From NCBI RefSeq assembly GCF_014645895.1, contig NZ_BMMP01000015.1, positions 124,001 through 188,000 on the forward strand: a stretch of 64,000 bases of DNA. The letters are read 5' to 3'. Shown here in pieces: positions 15,694 to 24,678 of the stretch (position 1 is its first letter; each line of letters begins with the position of its first letter). The translations under genes and the position numbers were made by a program. Source of the stretch: Streptomyces daqingensis. Its GTDB lineage: Bacteria; Actinomycetota; Actinomycetes; Streptomycetales; Streptomycetaceae. The notes beneath the pieces are model-generated. The model was not told the origin of the DNA, searched no databases, and saw only the letters and a list, made by a program, of their open reading frames with translations.

Positions 15694-16971
15694 TCACTCC
15701 GCCGTCGGGGGCGCCGACGGTTGGCGCTCCACCCGCTTCAGACCTCGCACCGCCGGGATCGCCAGCAGCAGGGCGCAGGCGACCAGCGCCGTGGACGCGG
15801 ACACGTAGAGCACCGGTGTCGCCCCGACGACGAGCGCGAGCGGCCCCGCCAGCGCCTGCCCGACCGGCTTCATCACCAGCGAGCCCGCCGCGTCGTAAGC
15901 GTGGACCCGGCCGAGGACCTCCTGGGGGATGTGCGTCTGCACGCTCGTATGGAACATGACGATCCAGAACGCCATGCCCACGCCGCTCACGCCGTAGCAG
16001 ACGGCGACCAGCGGGGCGGAGAGGCCGAGCGCGACTCCCAGCGGCATGAACGTCCAGAGGATCATCGAGAGCGCACCGGCCCGGAGCGGATGCCGCGGCC
16101 GGAGTCTCATCGCGATGATCCCGCCGAGCACGCTTCCCGCCCCGAGGGAGGACATGACCAGGCCGAACACGGACGCCCCGTGGTCGGTGACGAGCGCGCT
16201 GTTGCCGAGGGTCATGGTCGGTCCGGAGCCCGCGAGCTGCCAGAGCATGAAGACGACGATGACGCTCCACAGCCAGGTCCTGGCGCTGAACTCCCTCCAT
16301 CCCTCGACGAGATCGGCGCGGAACGTCGACACGCCTTCCCGCGCGGCCGGGCCCATGGGTACGGCGCGGAGCAGCAGCAGGCAGGCGCCGCTGACCGCGT
16401 AGGTCAGCGCGTCGAGCGCGACGACCGCCGCGGGCGAGGCGACCGCCAGCAGCAGGCCGGCCAGGGAGGGGCCGATGACGACGGTGACGGACTCCGAGAT
16501 ACGCAGGGTGGCGTTGGCCTTCTGCACGTCCCGGGCGGTGAGCGGGGTGATGCTGGCGACTCCGGGCTGGAAGATCGCGCTGCCCGCCCCGATCAGGGCC
16601 AGCAGCGCCAGGATCTGCCACAACTGGGGTGTACCCAGCAGGAACAGCAGCGCGAGCACTCCCTGGGAGCACAGCCGGGCCGCGTCCGAGAGGATCATCA
16701 GCCGGCGGGCGCCGAAGCGGTCGGACAGCACCCCGCCGAAGATGATCAGGGCTGCGAACGGTGCCACGAGCGCGGCGAGGGCGTAGCCCACCCCGCTCGC
16801 ACCGTATCCCGCACGAAGCACGGCGGCCGTGATCGCGACGGGGAGCATCGCGTCACCGAGCAGAGAGGTGGTGCGGGCGGCGAAGAACAGCCTGAATTCC
16901 CGCGTCCACAACGGTGGTTCAGACGTCGTCCCTTCGACCTGCAGGTCATGGGCCATGTCCGAGGCAGCCAC
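15694..16971 (-). CDS. MFS efflux-type transporter
   Basis: Transporter of 425 residues with about 12 membrane segments. FFAARTTSLLGDAMLPVAI in helix 1 and GGVLSDRFGARRLM in the first cytoplasmic loop are typical of the MFS_3 (enterobactin exporter-like) group, which exports siderophores, macrolides or other small molecules. Substrate unknown. The start is GTG at 16971 or ATG at 16956; neither has a strong ribosome site. The gene is isolated, with a divergent glyoxalase-fold gene upstream and no cognate biosynthetic genes nearby. Confidence 0.75.
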   Translation of the reverse strand: MAASDMAHDLQVEGTTSEPPLWTREFRLFFAARTTSLLGDAMLPVAITAAVLRAGYGASGVGYALAALVAPFAALIIFGGVLSDRFGARRLMILSDAARLCSQGVLALLFLLGTPQLWQILALLALIGAGSAIFQPGVASITPLTARDVQKANATLRISESVTVVIGPSLAGLLLAVASPAAVVALDALTYAVSGACLLLLRAVPMGPAAREGVSTFRADLVEGWREFSARTWLWSVIVVFMLWQLAGSGPTMTLGNSALVTDHGASVFGLVMSSLGAGSVLGGIIAMRLRPRHPLRAGALSMILWTFMPLGVALGLSAPLVAVCYGVSGVGMAFWIVMFHTSVQTHIPQEVLGRVHAYDAAGSLVMKPVGQALAGPLALVVGATPVLYVSASTALVACALLLAIPAVRGLKRVERQPSAPPTAE

Positions 16972-17271
16972 CGCTCACCGTCCCCCACTATGCCGTTATG
17001 TCGGACCAGGGCGGAGTGTGGTTCCTCCCGTTGTCCCCGGTCAACTGCTTATTTCCGGCGAGTGCGAGGGGCCGCGGGCCCGCAGTCGACGATGCCGTCC
17101 GTGTCGCGCCGCCAGGCGGTCCCGGCGCGGCCAGGATTGCGACGGGGTGCAGGGTGGCGATGAGTTCCCGGCTCCGCCGGAGTCGACATCGGCACCACCC
17201 CGAACACCCCCATCCCCCACAGCAACCGACCCCAACAGCAACCCACCGCACACGCACACACGGAGGCCGGC
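16972..17271. other. Divergent intergenic region with C/A-rich leader
   Basis: This 300-bp gap separates the MFS gene from the divergent glyoxalase-fold gene. The last 65 bases (about 17200-17265) are almost free of T and low in G, made of C and A runs, which would give an unstructured leader ahead of the GGAGG ribosome site. No clear promoter hexamers were found. Confidence 0.4.
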
Positions 17272-17613
17272 ATGGCCCGGGAACTCTTCGCAGGCGTCCC
17301 CGTCGCCGACTACGCGGCGGCACTGCCCTGGTACGAGCGGTTCTTCGGCGGGAAGCCGTCGTTCCTGCCGAACGACGTCGAGGCCGTGTGGGAGGTCGCC
17401 GAGAGCCGCTACGTCTACATCGTGGAAGACCCGGTCAGGGCGGGGAACGCCCTGGTGCTGACGTTCGTCGACGATCTCGACGGCCGCGTCGCCGGTATCG
17501 CCCGGCGGGGCATCGAGCCCGCGGAGCGCGAGACGTACGAGGGCGGCGTGACCAAAGTGATCTACCGGGACGCGGACGGCAACGAGATCAGCCTCGGCGG
17601 CGGACCAGGCTGA
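17272..17613 (+). CDS. Glyoxalase/VOC-fold protein
   Basis: Protein of 113 residues with one VOC module: VPVADYAAALPWYERFFG at the start and YRDADGNEISLGGG at the end, the usual last-strand pattern. A single-domain VOC protein normally dimerises, and such proteins are dioxygenases, resistance proteins or lyases. The last-strand Glu in GNEISL could be a metal ligand. Substrate cannot be predicted. The ATG at 17272 is preceded by GGAGG, and a strong terminator follows at once. Confidence 0.75.
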   Translation: MARELFAGVPVADYAAALPWYERFFGGKPSFLPNDVEAVWEVAESRYVYIVEDPVRAGNALVLTFVDDLDGRVAGIARRGIEPAERETYEGGVTKVIYRDADGNEISLGGGPG

Positions 17614-17663
17614 CGCCGCCTCCCGCCCCCCGGGGCCACGGCCGCGGGGGGCGGGAGGCGGCG
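17614..17663. terminator. Strong GC hairpin after the VOC gene
   Basis: An 18-bp perfect stem starts just after the VOC stop codon: the left arm begins CGCCGCCTCCC and the right arm ends GGGAGGCGGCG, with a 14-base loop. There is no T-run, which is common for Streptomyces terminators. Confidence 0.8.
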
Positions 17664-17852
17664 GGCGTCCCGTCACGCGGCACGGACAGGCGCGCCGTCC
17701 GCCGCGGGCTTACGCTTCCCATGTCGCCCGCCTGCGGGTTCCGACCCTCGTCCGCCACCGAGAACCGTCCCGGCCCGCTCGCCTGCCCCTGCCGGCTTCG
17801 GGCGGCCGGATCCGCTCGGTGCGGGCCTCCGACGACGGCCTGGGAGGACGCC

Positions 17853-19370
17853 ATGTCCACCGAAGCTGGTCCGGTTCCGCTCAGCGGCCTGCTCGCCGCA
17901 CACGCGCCCGACGCGCAGTGCCTGATCTTCGGGGACCGGCGCTGGACGTACTCCGGTCTGGCCGCCGCCACGGACGCCCTGGCCGCGGAGATGGCCCCCG
18001 TGTCAGGTGAGCGCGTGGCGTTCATGCTGCCGAACTGCCCGGAAGCGGTGACGGTGTACCTGGCCTGCTTCCGCTCGGGAGCCGTGGCGGCACCGTTCAA
18101 CACCCGGTACGCGCCCGCCGAGGTCGAAGCGGCCCTCCGGCGCGCCCGTCCCCGGTGGCTGATCGTCCACGAGAGCCTCCTCGGCAAGCTGGAGGAGGTA
18201 CAGCAGGAGGTCCTGACGGGAGTCCGCGTCCTCGTGGCGGGCAGCGGCGAAGTCCCCGTGACGGACCGCGGCCGAGCTCCCCTGGCGGGCCGCGGCGACG
18301 GCTTGGAACCCCTGGCGCCGCTCTGCGCCTCCGGAGCGAGGCCCACCGCGCCACGCCCCGGACCGGACAGACCGGCTCTGCTGTTCTTCACCTCGGGGTC
18401 CACGGGCCCGCCCAAGGGTGTCCTCCACAGTCAGCGTTCGGCCTCCGCCATGCTGAGCAGCACCTCCGAGGCGATGGGAGACGTCGGCTCCCGCGACGTG
18501 ACGCAGGTATGCGACCCCCTGGCCCACGTGAGCGGCTTCATCGAGACGATGACGACGCTCGCCGCCGGAGGAACGGTCGTGCTGCTCGACGGTTTCGAAC
18601 TCGACTCGTTCGTAACGGGGTTGCTCACGCACCGCCCCACCCTGATCTGCACCCACCTCGACGTCCTGGCGCAACTCGTCCATGCCCCGGGCGCCCGCGG
18701 CGGATGGTTCTCCTCGCTGCGGGGCGTCTACGCCGGCGGCGACACCTTCCCCGCCGCGCTCCAGCGCGACTTCAGGGACCTCACCGGTCTGGCCGTCGGC
18801 GTCGGCTGGGGGATGACGGAAGCGATCTGGCTGACCGTGGACCGCACTCCCGGGCCGGACCGCGAGGGGTGCGTCGGCGTCCCGGTCGGCGGCGCCGAAG
18901 TGCGCACCGACGTGACCGGCGAGCTGCTCGTGCGCGGCCCGATGCTCATGACGGGGTACTGGGAGGACCCGAGGCTGACGGAGGACTCCTTCACCGGCGG
19001 CTGGTTCCGCACGGGTGACTTGGGCACCCAGGACCCGGACGGCGCGTGGTGGTTCGAGGGGCGCATCAAGGACCTGATCGTACGGCGCACCTCGAAGATC
19101 ACGCCCGGAGAGGTCGAGGCGGCGATCAACGGGCATCCCGACGTGGCCGCCAGCGCCGTGGTGGCCGCACCCGACGCCGACGAGGGTCAGGTTCCGGTGG
19201 CCTTCGTCGTCCCCTCGCCCGGACGCGAACTGACGCCGGAAGGCCTGATGGCCTACCTGCGCGAGAGGATCGCCGCATACAAGCTGCCCGCCCGCATCCA
19301 CTTCCTCGACCGGCTGCCGCTGACCGCGAGCGGCAAGATCGACCACAGCGACCTGCGTCAACTGCTCTGA
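17853..19370 (+). CDS. AMP-dependent acyl-CoA synthetase/ligase
   Basis: Adenylate-forming ligase of 505 residues, a normal length for fatty acyl-CoA or aryl-CoA synthetases. The phosphate loop is TSGSTGPPKG near 180, GWGMTEAIW near 318 forms the A5 motif, GWFRTGDLG near 385 contains the A7 Asp, IKDLIVRR follows, and LTASGKIDHSD near 490 carries the A10 catalytic Lys. The substrate, probably a carboxylic acid, is unknown. The ATG at 17853 has a GGGAGGA site; the open frame upstream is not family-like. No other degradation or biosynthesis genes adjoin it. Confidence 0.85.
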   Translation: MSTEAGPVPLSGLLAAHAPDAQCLIFGDRRWTYSGLAAATDALAAEMAPVSGERVAFMLPNCPEAVTVYLACFRSGAVAAPFNTRYAPAEVEAALRRARPRWLIVHESLLGKLEEVQQEVLTGVRVLVAGSGEVPVTDRGRAPLAGRGDGLEPLAPLCASGARPTAPRPGPDRPALLFFTSGSTGPPKGVLHSQRSASAMLSSTSEAMGDVGSRDVTQVCDPLAHVSGFIETMTTLAAGGTVVLLDGFELDSFVTGLLTHRPTLICTHLDVLAQLVHAPGARGGWFSSLRGVYAGGDTFPAALQRDFRDLTGLAVGVGWGMTEAIWLTVDRTPGPDREGCVGVPVGGAEVRTDVTGELLVRGPMLMTGYWEDPRLTEDSFTGGWFRTGDLGTQDPDGAWWFEGRIKDLIVRRTSKITPGEVEAAINGHPDVAASAVVAAPDADEGQVPVAFVVPSPGRELTPEGLMAYLRERIAAYKLPARIHFLDRLPLTASGKIDHSDLRQLL

Positions 19371-19431
19371 TCGCACGGCCACTTGGCACCGGCAGGCCGC
19401 ACAACTCCGCAACGCGCTGGTCCGCTTCCCC

Positions 19432-19606
19432 AGGGGCTGTCTGACAAATGGCGCCGTTCGCCCGGAGGGCGGGGCTCGCGTCGTCTGGTGCGTGCGGATG
19501 CAAGGCGGAGGTCTGTCCTCGTAGTGGGCTACTCGGTCGGTCCGACAACGCAGCAGACGTGCGTGCCAGGCGGCGCGAGCCAGGCGCCATTTGTCAGACA
19601 GCCCCT
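19432..19606. mobile_element. MITE-like element with perfect 24-bp terminal inverted repeats
   Basis: Two perfect 24-bp inverted repeats (19432-19455 and 19583-19606) bound a 175-bp segment without a gene. The left end begins AGGGGCTGTCTGACAAATGG. Inside them a second, imperfect pair of arms (19472-19493 and 19561-19582, 17 of 22 paired) extends the symmetry. This matches a miniature inverted-repeat element derived from an insertion sequence. No target duplication is evident. It also sits between two convergent genes and may now act as a terminator. Confidence 0.72.
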
Positions 19607-19623
19607 AGCGCACTCCCGCCGCG

Positions 19624-21678
19624 CTACTTCCGCCGCTCGTCCTTCTTCCGGCCCGCGGCGCCGGCCACCGGCCCCCGCCGCACCGACCCCGGCGCGTCCC
19701 ACTCGGCGCGCTTCTTCGCGCGCTTGCGCGCCAGTTCGGACGACTCCAGCTGCCACGGTACGGACGTGACCATGACGCCCGGCGTGTACAGCAGGCGGCC
19801 CTTGAGACGCAGCGCGCTCTGGTTGTGCAGCAGCTGCTCGTACCAGCGGCCGACGACGTACTCCGGGATGAAGACGCTCACCACGTCGCGCGGATTCTCC
19901 GAACGCAGCCGTTTGACGTACTCGATGACGGGCCGCGTGATCTCGCGGTACGGCGAGTCGAGGATCTTCAGCGGTACGTCGATGCCCGCCTCCTCCCACT
20001 CCCTGCGCAGCTGCGCGGTCTCCTCGGCGTCGACGCTGATGGTCAGCGCCTCCAGCGTGTCGGAGCGCATCAGCCGGGCGTACGCCAGCGCCCGCAGGGT
20101 CGGCTTGTGCGTCTTGGAGACCAGCACGATGGAGTGCACGCGGGAGGGCTTCACGCGCTTCTCGTCCGGATCGTCGGCGGCCAGCTCCTCGGAGACGAGG
20201 TCGTAGTGCCTTCGGACGGCGGTCATCACGCCGTAGAAGAGCAGCATGCCGAGGAGCGAGACCCACGCGCCGTGCGAGAACTTCGTCACGAGTACGACGA
20301 GGAGCACCAGCCCCGTGCAGAAGGCGCCGAAGGTGTTGATCACCCGGGAGCGGTGCATGCGGCGCCGCGCGCCGGCGTCCCCCTCGGTCGCCAGGAGCCG
20401 GTTCCAGTGCCGGACCATGCCGATCTGGCTGAGCGTGAAGGAGACGAAGACACCGACGATGTAGAGCTGGATGAGGCGCGTGGAGTCGGCCTCGTAGGCG
20501 ACGACCAGTATGGCCGCCGCTCCGGCGAGCACCACGATGCCGTTGGAGAACGCCAGCCGGTCGCCGCGGGTGTGCAGCTGGCGGGGCAGGTAGCGGTCCT
20601 GGGCGAGGATCGAGCCGAGCAGCGGGAAGCCGTTGTAGGCGGTGTTCGCCGCGAGGAAGAGCACGAGGGCCGTCGCCGCCGCGAGGAAGACGAAGGGGAG
20701 GGACCCGCTCCCGAACACGGCAGCCGCGACCTGGGAGATGACGGGGTCCTGGTGGTAACCGGCGCCTGCCGGTTCGCCGTTGACGATCAGCTCCGTCGCG
20801 GGGTTCTCGGCCATCTTCACGCCCGTCGCGAGCGCCAGCAGGATGACACCGCAGAACATCGTCACCGCGATCAGGCCCATCACCGCGAGGGTGTTGGCGG
20901 CGTTCTTCGACTTGGGCTTGCGGAAGGCCGGTACGCCGTTGCTGATCGCCTCGACCCCCGTGAGGGCCGCGCAGCCGGAGGAGAAGGCCCGCAGCAGCAG
21001 GAAGGCGAGCGCGAAACCCGTGAGCCCGCCGCTGTGTTCGGCGTCGATCTCGAAGTCCGCGGTGGGGGCGCGCATCTCCTCGCCGAGCAGGCCCCCGCGT
21101 ATGGCTCCCCAGAGGATCATCCCGAAGACGCCGGCCACGAAGCAGTAGGTGGGGACGGCGAACAGCTTGCCCGACTCCCGTACGCCGCGCAGGTTCATCA
21201 GCGTCAGGAGCACGATGATGACGACGGCGACGGTCGTCTTGTTCTGGACGATGAAGGGGACCGCCGACCCCAGGTTCTCCACGCCGGAGGAGATCGACAC
21301 GGCCACGGTCAGGACGTAGTCGACGAGCAGCGCGCTGGCGACGGTCAGCCCGGCCCGGGGGCCCAGATTGGTGTTGGCGACCTCGTAGTCCCCTCCCCCG
21401 GAGGGGTAGGCGCGTACGTTCTGCCGGTAGGAAGCCACCACCGTGAACATCAGGACGACGACCGCCGCCGCGATCCACGGGCTGAAGTGGTACGCGGACA
21501 CGCCGGCGACGGACAGGACCAGGAGCACCTCACCGGGGGCGTAGGCCACGGACGAGAGCGGGTCGGACGCGAAGACCGGCAGCGCGATCCGTTTCGGCAG
21601 CAGAGTCTCCGCGAGCCGGTCGCTGCGCAGCGCCCTCCCGAGCAGAAGTCGTTTGGGCAGATGGGTAATCCTGGACAC
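19624..21678 (-). CDS. APC-superfamily permease, KimA-like potassium transporter candidate
   Basis: Permease of 684 residues. About 12 membrane segments (roughly residues 40-470) carry the APC start FASDPLSSVAYAPGEVL. A cytoplasmic C-terminal part of about 200 residues follows, with the alternating strands of a UspA-like fold (VHSIVLVSK, LEALTISVD, VVSVFIPEYVVG). This plan matches KimA-type K+/H+ symporters, which c-di-AMP inhibits in Bacillus; older annotations say amino acid permease. It diverges from ceoB across 69 bp, and the pairing is conserved with mycobacteria. The Arg/Lys-rich tail ends next to the MITE-like element. The substrate is inferred. Confidence 0.75.
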   Translation of the reverse strand: MSRITHLPKRLLLGRALRSDRLAETLLPKRIALPVFASDPLSSVAYAPGEVLLVLSVAGVSAYHFSPWIAAAVVVLMFTVVASYRQNVRAYPSGGGDYEVANTNLGPRAGLTVASALLVDYVLTVAVSISSGVENLGSAVPFIVQNKTTVAVVIIVLLTLMNLRGVRESGKLFAVPTYCFVAGVFGMILWGAIRGGLLGEEMRAPTADFEIDAEHSGGLTGFALAFLLLRAFSSGCAALTGVEAISNGVPAFRKPKSKNAANTLAVMGLIAVTMFCGVILLALATGVKMAENPATELIVNGEPAGAGYHQDPVISQVAAAVFGSGSLPFVFLAAATALVLFLAANTAYNGFPLLGSILAQDRYLPRQLHTRGDRLAFSNGIVVLAGAAAILVVAYEADSTRLIQLYIVGVFVSFTLSQIGMVRHWNRLLATEGDAGARRRMHRSRVINTFGAFCTGLVLLVVLVTKFSHGAWVSLLGMLLFYGVMTAVRRHYDLVSEELAADDPDEKRVKPSRVHSIVLVSKTHKPTLRALAYARLMRSDTLEALTISVDAEETAQLRREWEEAGIDVPLKILDSPYREITRPVIEYVKRLRSENPRDVVSVFIPEYVVGRWYEQLLHNQSALRLKGRLLYTPGVMVTSVPWQLESSELARKRAKKRAEWDAPGSVRRGPVAGAAGRKKDERRK

Positions 21679-21747
21679 GGGGAGGATCGTATGCGGTCAG
21701 CCGTGCGATGCTGAGGCGGCCCGCTGTAAGTGACGAGAGGGACGGGC

Positions 21748-22416
21748 GTGCATGTTGTGATCATGGGCTGCGGCCGGGTAGGTGCCGAGCTCGCACAGGC
21801 TCTGGAGCAGCAGGGCCACACGGTCGCGGTCGTGGACCAGGACCCGACGGCCTTCCGACGCCTGGGCTCAGGCTTCGGCGGACGCAGGGTGACCGGGGTC
21901 GGTTTCGACCAGGACACCCTCAGGGAGGCCGGCATCGAGGAGGCCGGCGCGTTCGCGGCTGTCAGCAGTGGCGACAACTCCAACATCATCGCGGCGCGCG
22001 TGGCCCGGGAGATGTTCGGCATCGAGCACGTCGCGGCGAGGATCTACGACCCCAAGCGGGCCGAGGTCTACCAGCGTCTGGGCATCCCGACGGTGGCCAC
22101 CGTGCGCTGGACGGCCGACCAGATGCTCCGGCGCCTGCTGCCCTCCGGTGCGGAACCGCTGTGGCGGGACCCCAGCGGCGGCGTCCAGCTGGCGGAGGTG
22201 CACACCTCGACGAAGTGGGTGGGGCACCGGGTCAGCAGGCTCCAGGAGGAGGCCGGAGTGCGGGTGGCCTTCCTCACGCGGGTCGGCGAGGCGATGCTTC
22301 CGACGTCGGAGACGGTGCTCCAGGAAGGCGATCTGGTCCATGTGATGATGCGCTGCGACCAGGTCGACCAGGTGGAGGCCGTCTTCTCGAGGGGGCCCGA
22401 GGAGGGGCGCTCGTGA
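21748..22416 (+). CDS. ceoB: TrkA-type potassium uptake regulatory protein (first copy)
   Basis: Protein of 222 residues: an RCK_N Rossmann domain (HVVIMGCGRVGAELAQAL with the acidic residue in VAVVDQDP) followed by a TrkA_C domain from about residue 140. It should bind NAD(H) or ATP and gate a potassium channel or transporter. The start is GTG at 21748 with a GAGAGGGA site; an earlier in-frame GTG at 21730 lacks one. It is followed 34 bp later by a second TrkA-like gene and lies back to back with the permease, as ceoB lies beside Rv2690c in M. tuberculosis. Confidence 0.85.
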   Translation: MHVVIMGCGRVGAELAQALEQQGHTVAVVDQDPTAFRRLGSGFGGRRVTGVGFDQDTLREAGIEEAGAFAAVSSGDNSNIIAARVAREMFGIEHVAARIYDPKRAEVYQRLGIPTVATVRWTADQMLRRLLPSGAEPLWRDPSGGVQLAEVHTSTKWVGHRVSRLQEEAGVRVAFLTRVGEAMLPTSETVLQEGDLVHVMMRCDQVDQVEAVFSRGPEEGRS

Positions 22417-22450
22417 ACGGTGCAGGCACAGCGAACAGGGGACGCGGCCG

Positions 22451-23116
22451 ATGAGGGTAGCTATTGCGGGTGCGGGCGCCGTGGGCCGCTCCATCGCGGG
22501 CGAGCTGCTGGAGAACGGGCACGAGGTGCTGCTCATCGACAAGGCGCCGACGGCGATCTCCGTGGAGCGGGTACCGCAGGCGGAGTGGCTGCTGGCGGAC
22601 GCCTGTGAGATCACATCCCTCGACGAGGCCGCCCTGGAGCGCTGCAACGTGGTCATCGCGGCCACCGGCGACGACAAGGTCAACCTGGTGGTCTCGCTGC
22701 TCGCCAAGACGGAGTACGGGGTGCCGCGCGTGGTGTCGCGCGTCAACAACCCCAAGAACGAATGGCTGTTCAACGAGTCGTGGGGCGTCGACGTCGCCGT
22801 CTCCACTCCGCGGCTGATGTCGGCCCTCGTCGAGGAGGCCGTCAGCGTCGGCGACCTGGTGCGGCTCATGCGCTTCTCGCAAGGGGACGCGAACCTGGTG
22901 GAGTTGACGCTTCCGCCGGAGGCGGCCCTGGCGGGCACACGGGTGGGGGACGTCGGCTGGCCCGAGGACACCGCCCTCGTCACCATCATCCGCGGCAACC
23001 GCGTGCTCGTCCCGGACAGCGACGACGCGCTGGAGGTCGGCGACGAGCTGCTGTTCGTCGCCGCGCCCGCCCGCGAGGCCCAGCTGGAGGACCTGCTCTC
23101 CGTCCGCGGCGAGTGA
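22451..23116 (+). CDS. ceoC: TrkA-type potassium uptake regulatory protein (second copy)
   Basis: Protein of 221 residues, paralogous to its upstream neighbour. VAIAGAGAVGRSIAGELL opens the RCK_N domain with VLLIDKAP closing the dinucleotide site, and the TrkA_C domain (from about 135) contains LPPEAALAGTRVGDVGWP. The two copies probably form a hetero-ring that regulates a K+ transport partner. The ATG at 22451 fits the family start exactly. Confidence 0.85.
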   Translation: MRVAIAGAGAVGRSIAGELLENGHEVLLIDKAPTAISVERVPQAEWLLADACEITSLDEAALERCNVVIAATGDDKVNLVVSLLAKTEYGVPRVVSRVNNPKNEWLFNESWGVDVAVSTPRLMSALVEEAVSVGDLVRLMRFSQGDANLVELTLPPEAALAGTRVGDVGWPEDTALVTIIRGNRVLVPDSDDALEVGDELLFVAAPAREAQLEDLLSVRGE

Positions 23117-23222
23117 CGCCCCGGGGCAGCGGCTGTTTCGACTGGCGGGCCGCTGTACCGGGCCGCCGCGCTGGGCCGGTCTGGAGGGCCGGGCCGTCCG
23201 CACTGCTCCGCTCGTTCAGGCA

Positions 23223-23243
23223 CCGGCGGCGCTCCGCCGCCGG
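23223..23243. terminator. Hairpin between convergent ceoC and DUF3159 gene
   Basis: CCGGCGGCG and CGCCGCCGG form a perfect 9-bp stem with a 3-base loop, 107 bp after ceoC and 12 bp beyond the DUF3159 stop. It probably ends both transcripts. Confidence 0.6.
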
Positions 23244-23254
23244 CGCCCGGGCCG

Positions 23255-24139
23255 TCAGCGTCGGTGACGCCCCGGCTGCTGACCCCCGCCCGGCTCCTGC
23301 GTCCGCTCGGACTCCGCGAGCAACGCCCGTGCGGCGTCGTCCGCAAGACCCTCGCCGATGGCGTCGAGCTTCTTCTTCTGCTGCTCCCGCTCCTGCTCCG
23401 CCTGCTCCTCGGCCTCCATCTCCGCGATGACGTTGATGGGCGCGGGCGCCTTCGCGAGGAAGATCCACGTCAGGTAGACCGCGAGCAGGAAGGGCGGGAT
23501 CTTCAGCGCGACCGTCACCCAGCCGAAGCGCGTCGCGTCCGCTCCCGCGAAGTACATCGGGAAGAGGATCGCGCACTTGCCGAGCAGGATGAATCCCCAC
23601 GCGTAACTGGCCTTCGTGTAGGCCTTCTTGCGGCCGGGGTTCCGCTTGCGCCAGGAGAGGTTCTCCTTGAAGACCGGCCCGAGGACGAGGCCCAGCAGCG
23701 GGACGCCCGCCGCCGCGGTGATGATGTACGCCAGGGCGAGACCCAGCGTGTAGAGCATGCCCGGCAGGTAGAAGGCCTTGGCGTCGCCCGTCATCATCGC
23801 GAAGATCACGCCGAAGGCCACGCCGAAGACGCCGCTGAAGGCGTGCTTGACGGTGTCCCTGCGGATCAGCCGGAAGACCCCCAGCACGGCGGAGAGAGCC
23901 AGGGCCGTCAGCGCCGCCGCGTGGATGTCCTTGTTGATCGTGAACATGGTGATGAAGACGAGGCCCGGAACGGTCGTCTCCACCAGGCCGCGCACACCGC
24001 CGAAGGCTTCGAAGAGCGCTGCCTCCGTCACGGCACGCGGGGCCGCCGCGCCGTCGGGTTGCGTTCCGCTGTCGGATGCCGGGTCGGCACCGGTCCGTCG
24101 GCCGGTTCCGTCGGCGGCCGGCTTGTCGAGGGGGGTCAC
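23255..24139 (-). CDS. DUF3159 membrane protein
   Basis: Protein of 294 residues with about six membrane segments between residues 55 and 235 and a charged, Glu/Gln/Lys-rich C-terminal tail that is probably coiled or disordered. The segment LFEAFGGVRGLVETTVPGL near residue 42 and the loop KENLSWRKRNPGRKKAYTK are typical of DUF3159. Function is unknown; the gene lies beside dut and trkA genes across actinobacteria (Rv2693c in M. tuberculosis). It starts with GTG at 24139, 3 bp after the OB-fold gene. Confidence 0.82.
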   Translation of the reverse strand: MTPLDKPAADGTGRRTGADPASDSGTQPDGAAAPRAVTEAALFEAFGGVRGLVETTVPGLVFITMFTINKDIHAAALTALALSAVLGVFRLIRRDTVKHAFSGVFGVAFGVIFAMMTGDAKAFYLPGMLYTLGLALAYIITAAAGVPLLGLVLGPVFKENLSWRKRNPGRKKAYTKASYAWGFILLGKCAILFPMYFAGADATRFGWVTVALKIPPFLLAVYLTWIFLAKAPAPINVIAEMEAEEQAEQEREQQKKKLDAIGEGLADDAARALLAESERTQEPGGGQQPGRHRR

Positions 24140-24142
24140 CCG

Positions 24143-24550
24143 CTACTCCTGTCCCAGGGGTCGCAACTCGTACTTCGGGTTGAACATCACTGGACGGCCG
24201 TGGTTGAGCGAGACCCGTCCCCAGACGATCAGGCTCCGGCCCGGTTCTATGCCGGCGATGGCACGGCGGCCGAGCCAGATCACATCCAGGGCGGCGGAAC
24301 CGTCGAACAGCTCCGCCTCCAGCGTCGGCACCCCGGCCCGCGGGCGCAGGGTGACGGTGCGCAGGGTACCCGTGACGCGCACTGTCTCGCGGTCCTGGCA
24401 GGCGGCGATGCGGGTGCAGCCCTTGCTGTCCGCCTCCTCGCGCAGCTCCTGGGAGTGCAGATCCTCCTCGGAGGAGGACAGCCGCTCCAGGAAGCGCTTG
24501 AAACGCCCCCCGCCACGCGGTCCCTGCTCTGCTCGGATGGCGCCTGTCAT
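24143..24550 (-). CDS. OB-fold nucleic-acid-binding protein
   Basis: Protein of 135 residues with one OB-fold barrel: VRVTGTLRTVTLRP, then LEAELFDGSAALDVIWLGRR near 80-100, then GRSLIVWGRVSLNHGRPVM. This resembles the RecG/tRNA-anticodon type OB fold. A charged N-terminal helix (FKRFLERLSSSEEDL) precedes it. Single-OB proteins at this conserved locus (Rv2694c in M. tuberculosis) have no proven role. The ATG at 24550 was chosen because the family starts there. Confidence 0.8.
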   Translation of the reverse strand: MTGAIRAEQGPRGGGRFKRFLERLSSSEEDLHSQELREEADSKGCTRIAACQDRETVRVTGTLRTVTLRPRAGVPTLEAELFDGSAALDVIWLGRRAIAGIEPGRSLIVWGRVSLNHGRPVMFNPKYELRPLGQE

Positions 24551-24678
24551 GGTGCCAGCGTACCGGGGAGAGCGGGCCCCGAACGGCCCAGGACCCCGTC
24601 GTTCCCGGGATCCGCGGACACGCGACGGCCGTGGAGCCCGCCGGTTCGGCGGCCCCCACGGCCGGAATGCACTGGTGC

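Noticed and set aside
16914..17852. N-terminal extension of the acyl-CoA synthetase
   Set aside because: The extension would overlap the VOC gene and its terminator, and the family start with a good ribosome site lies at 17853.
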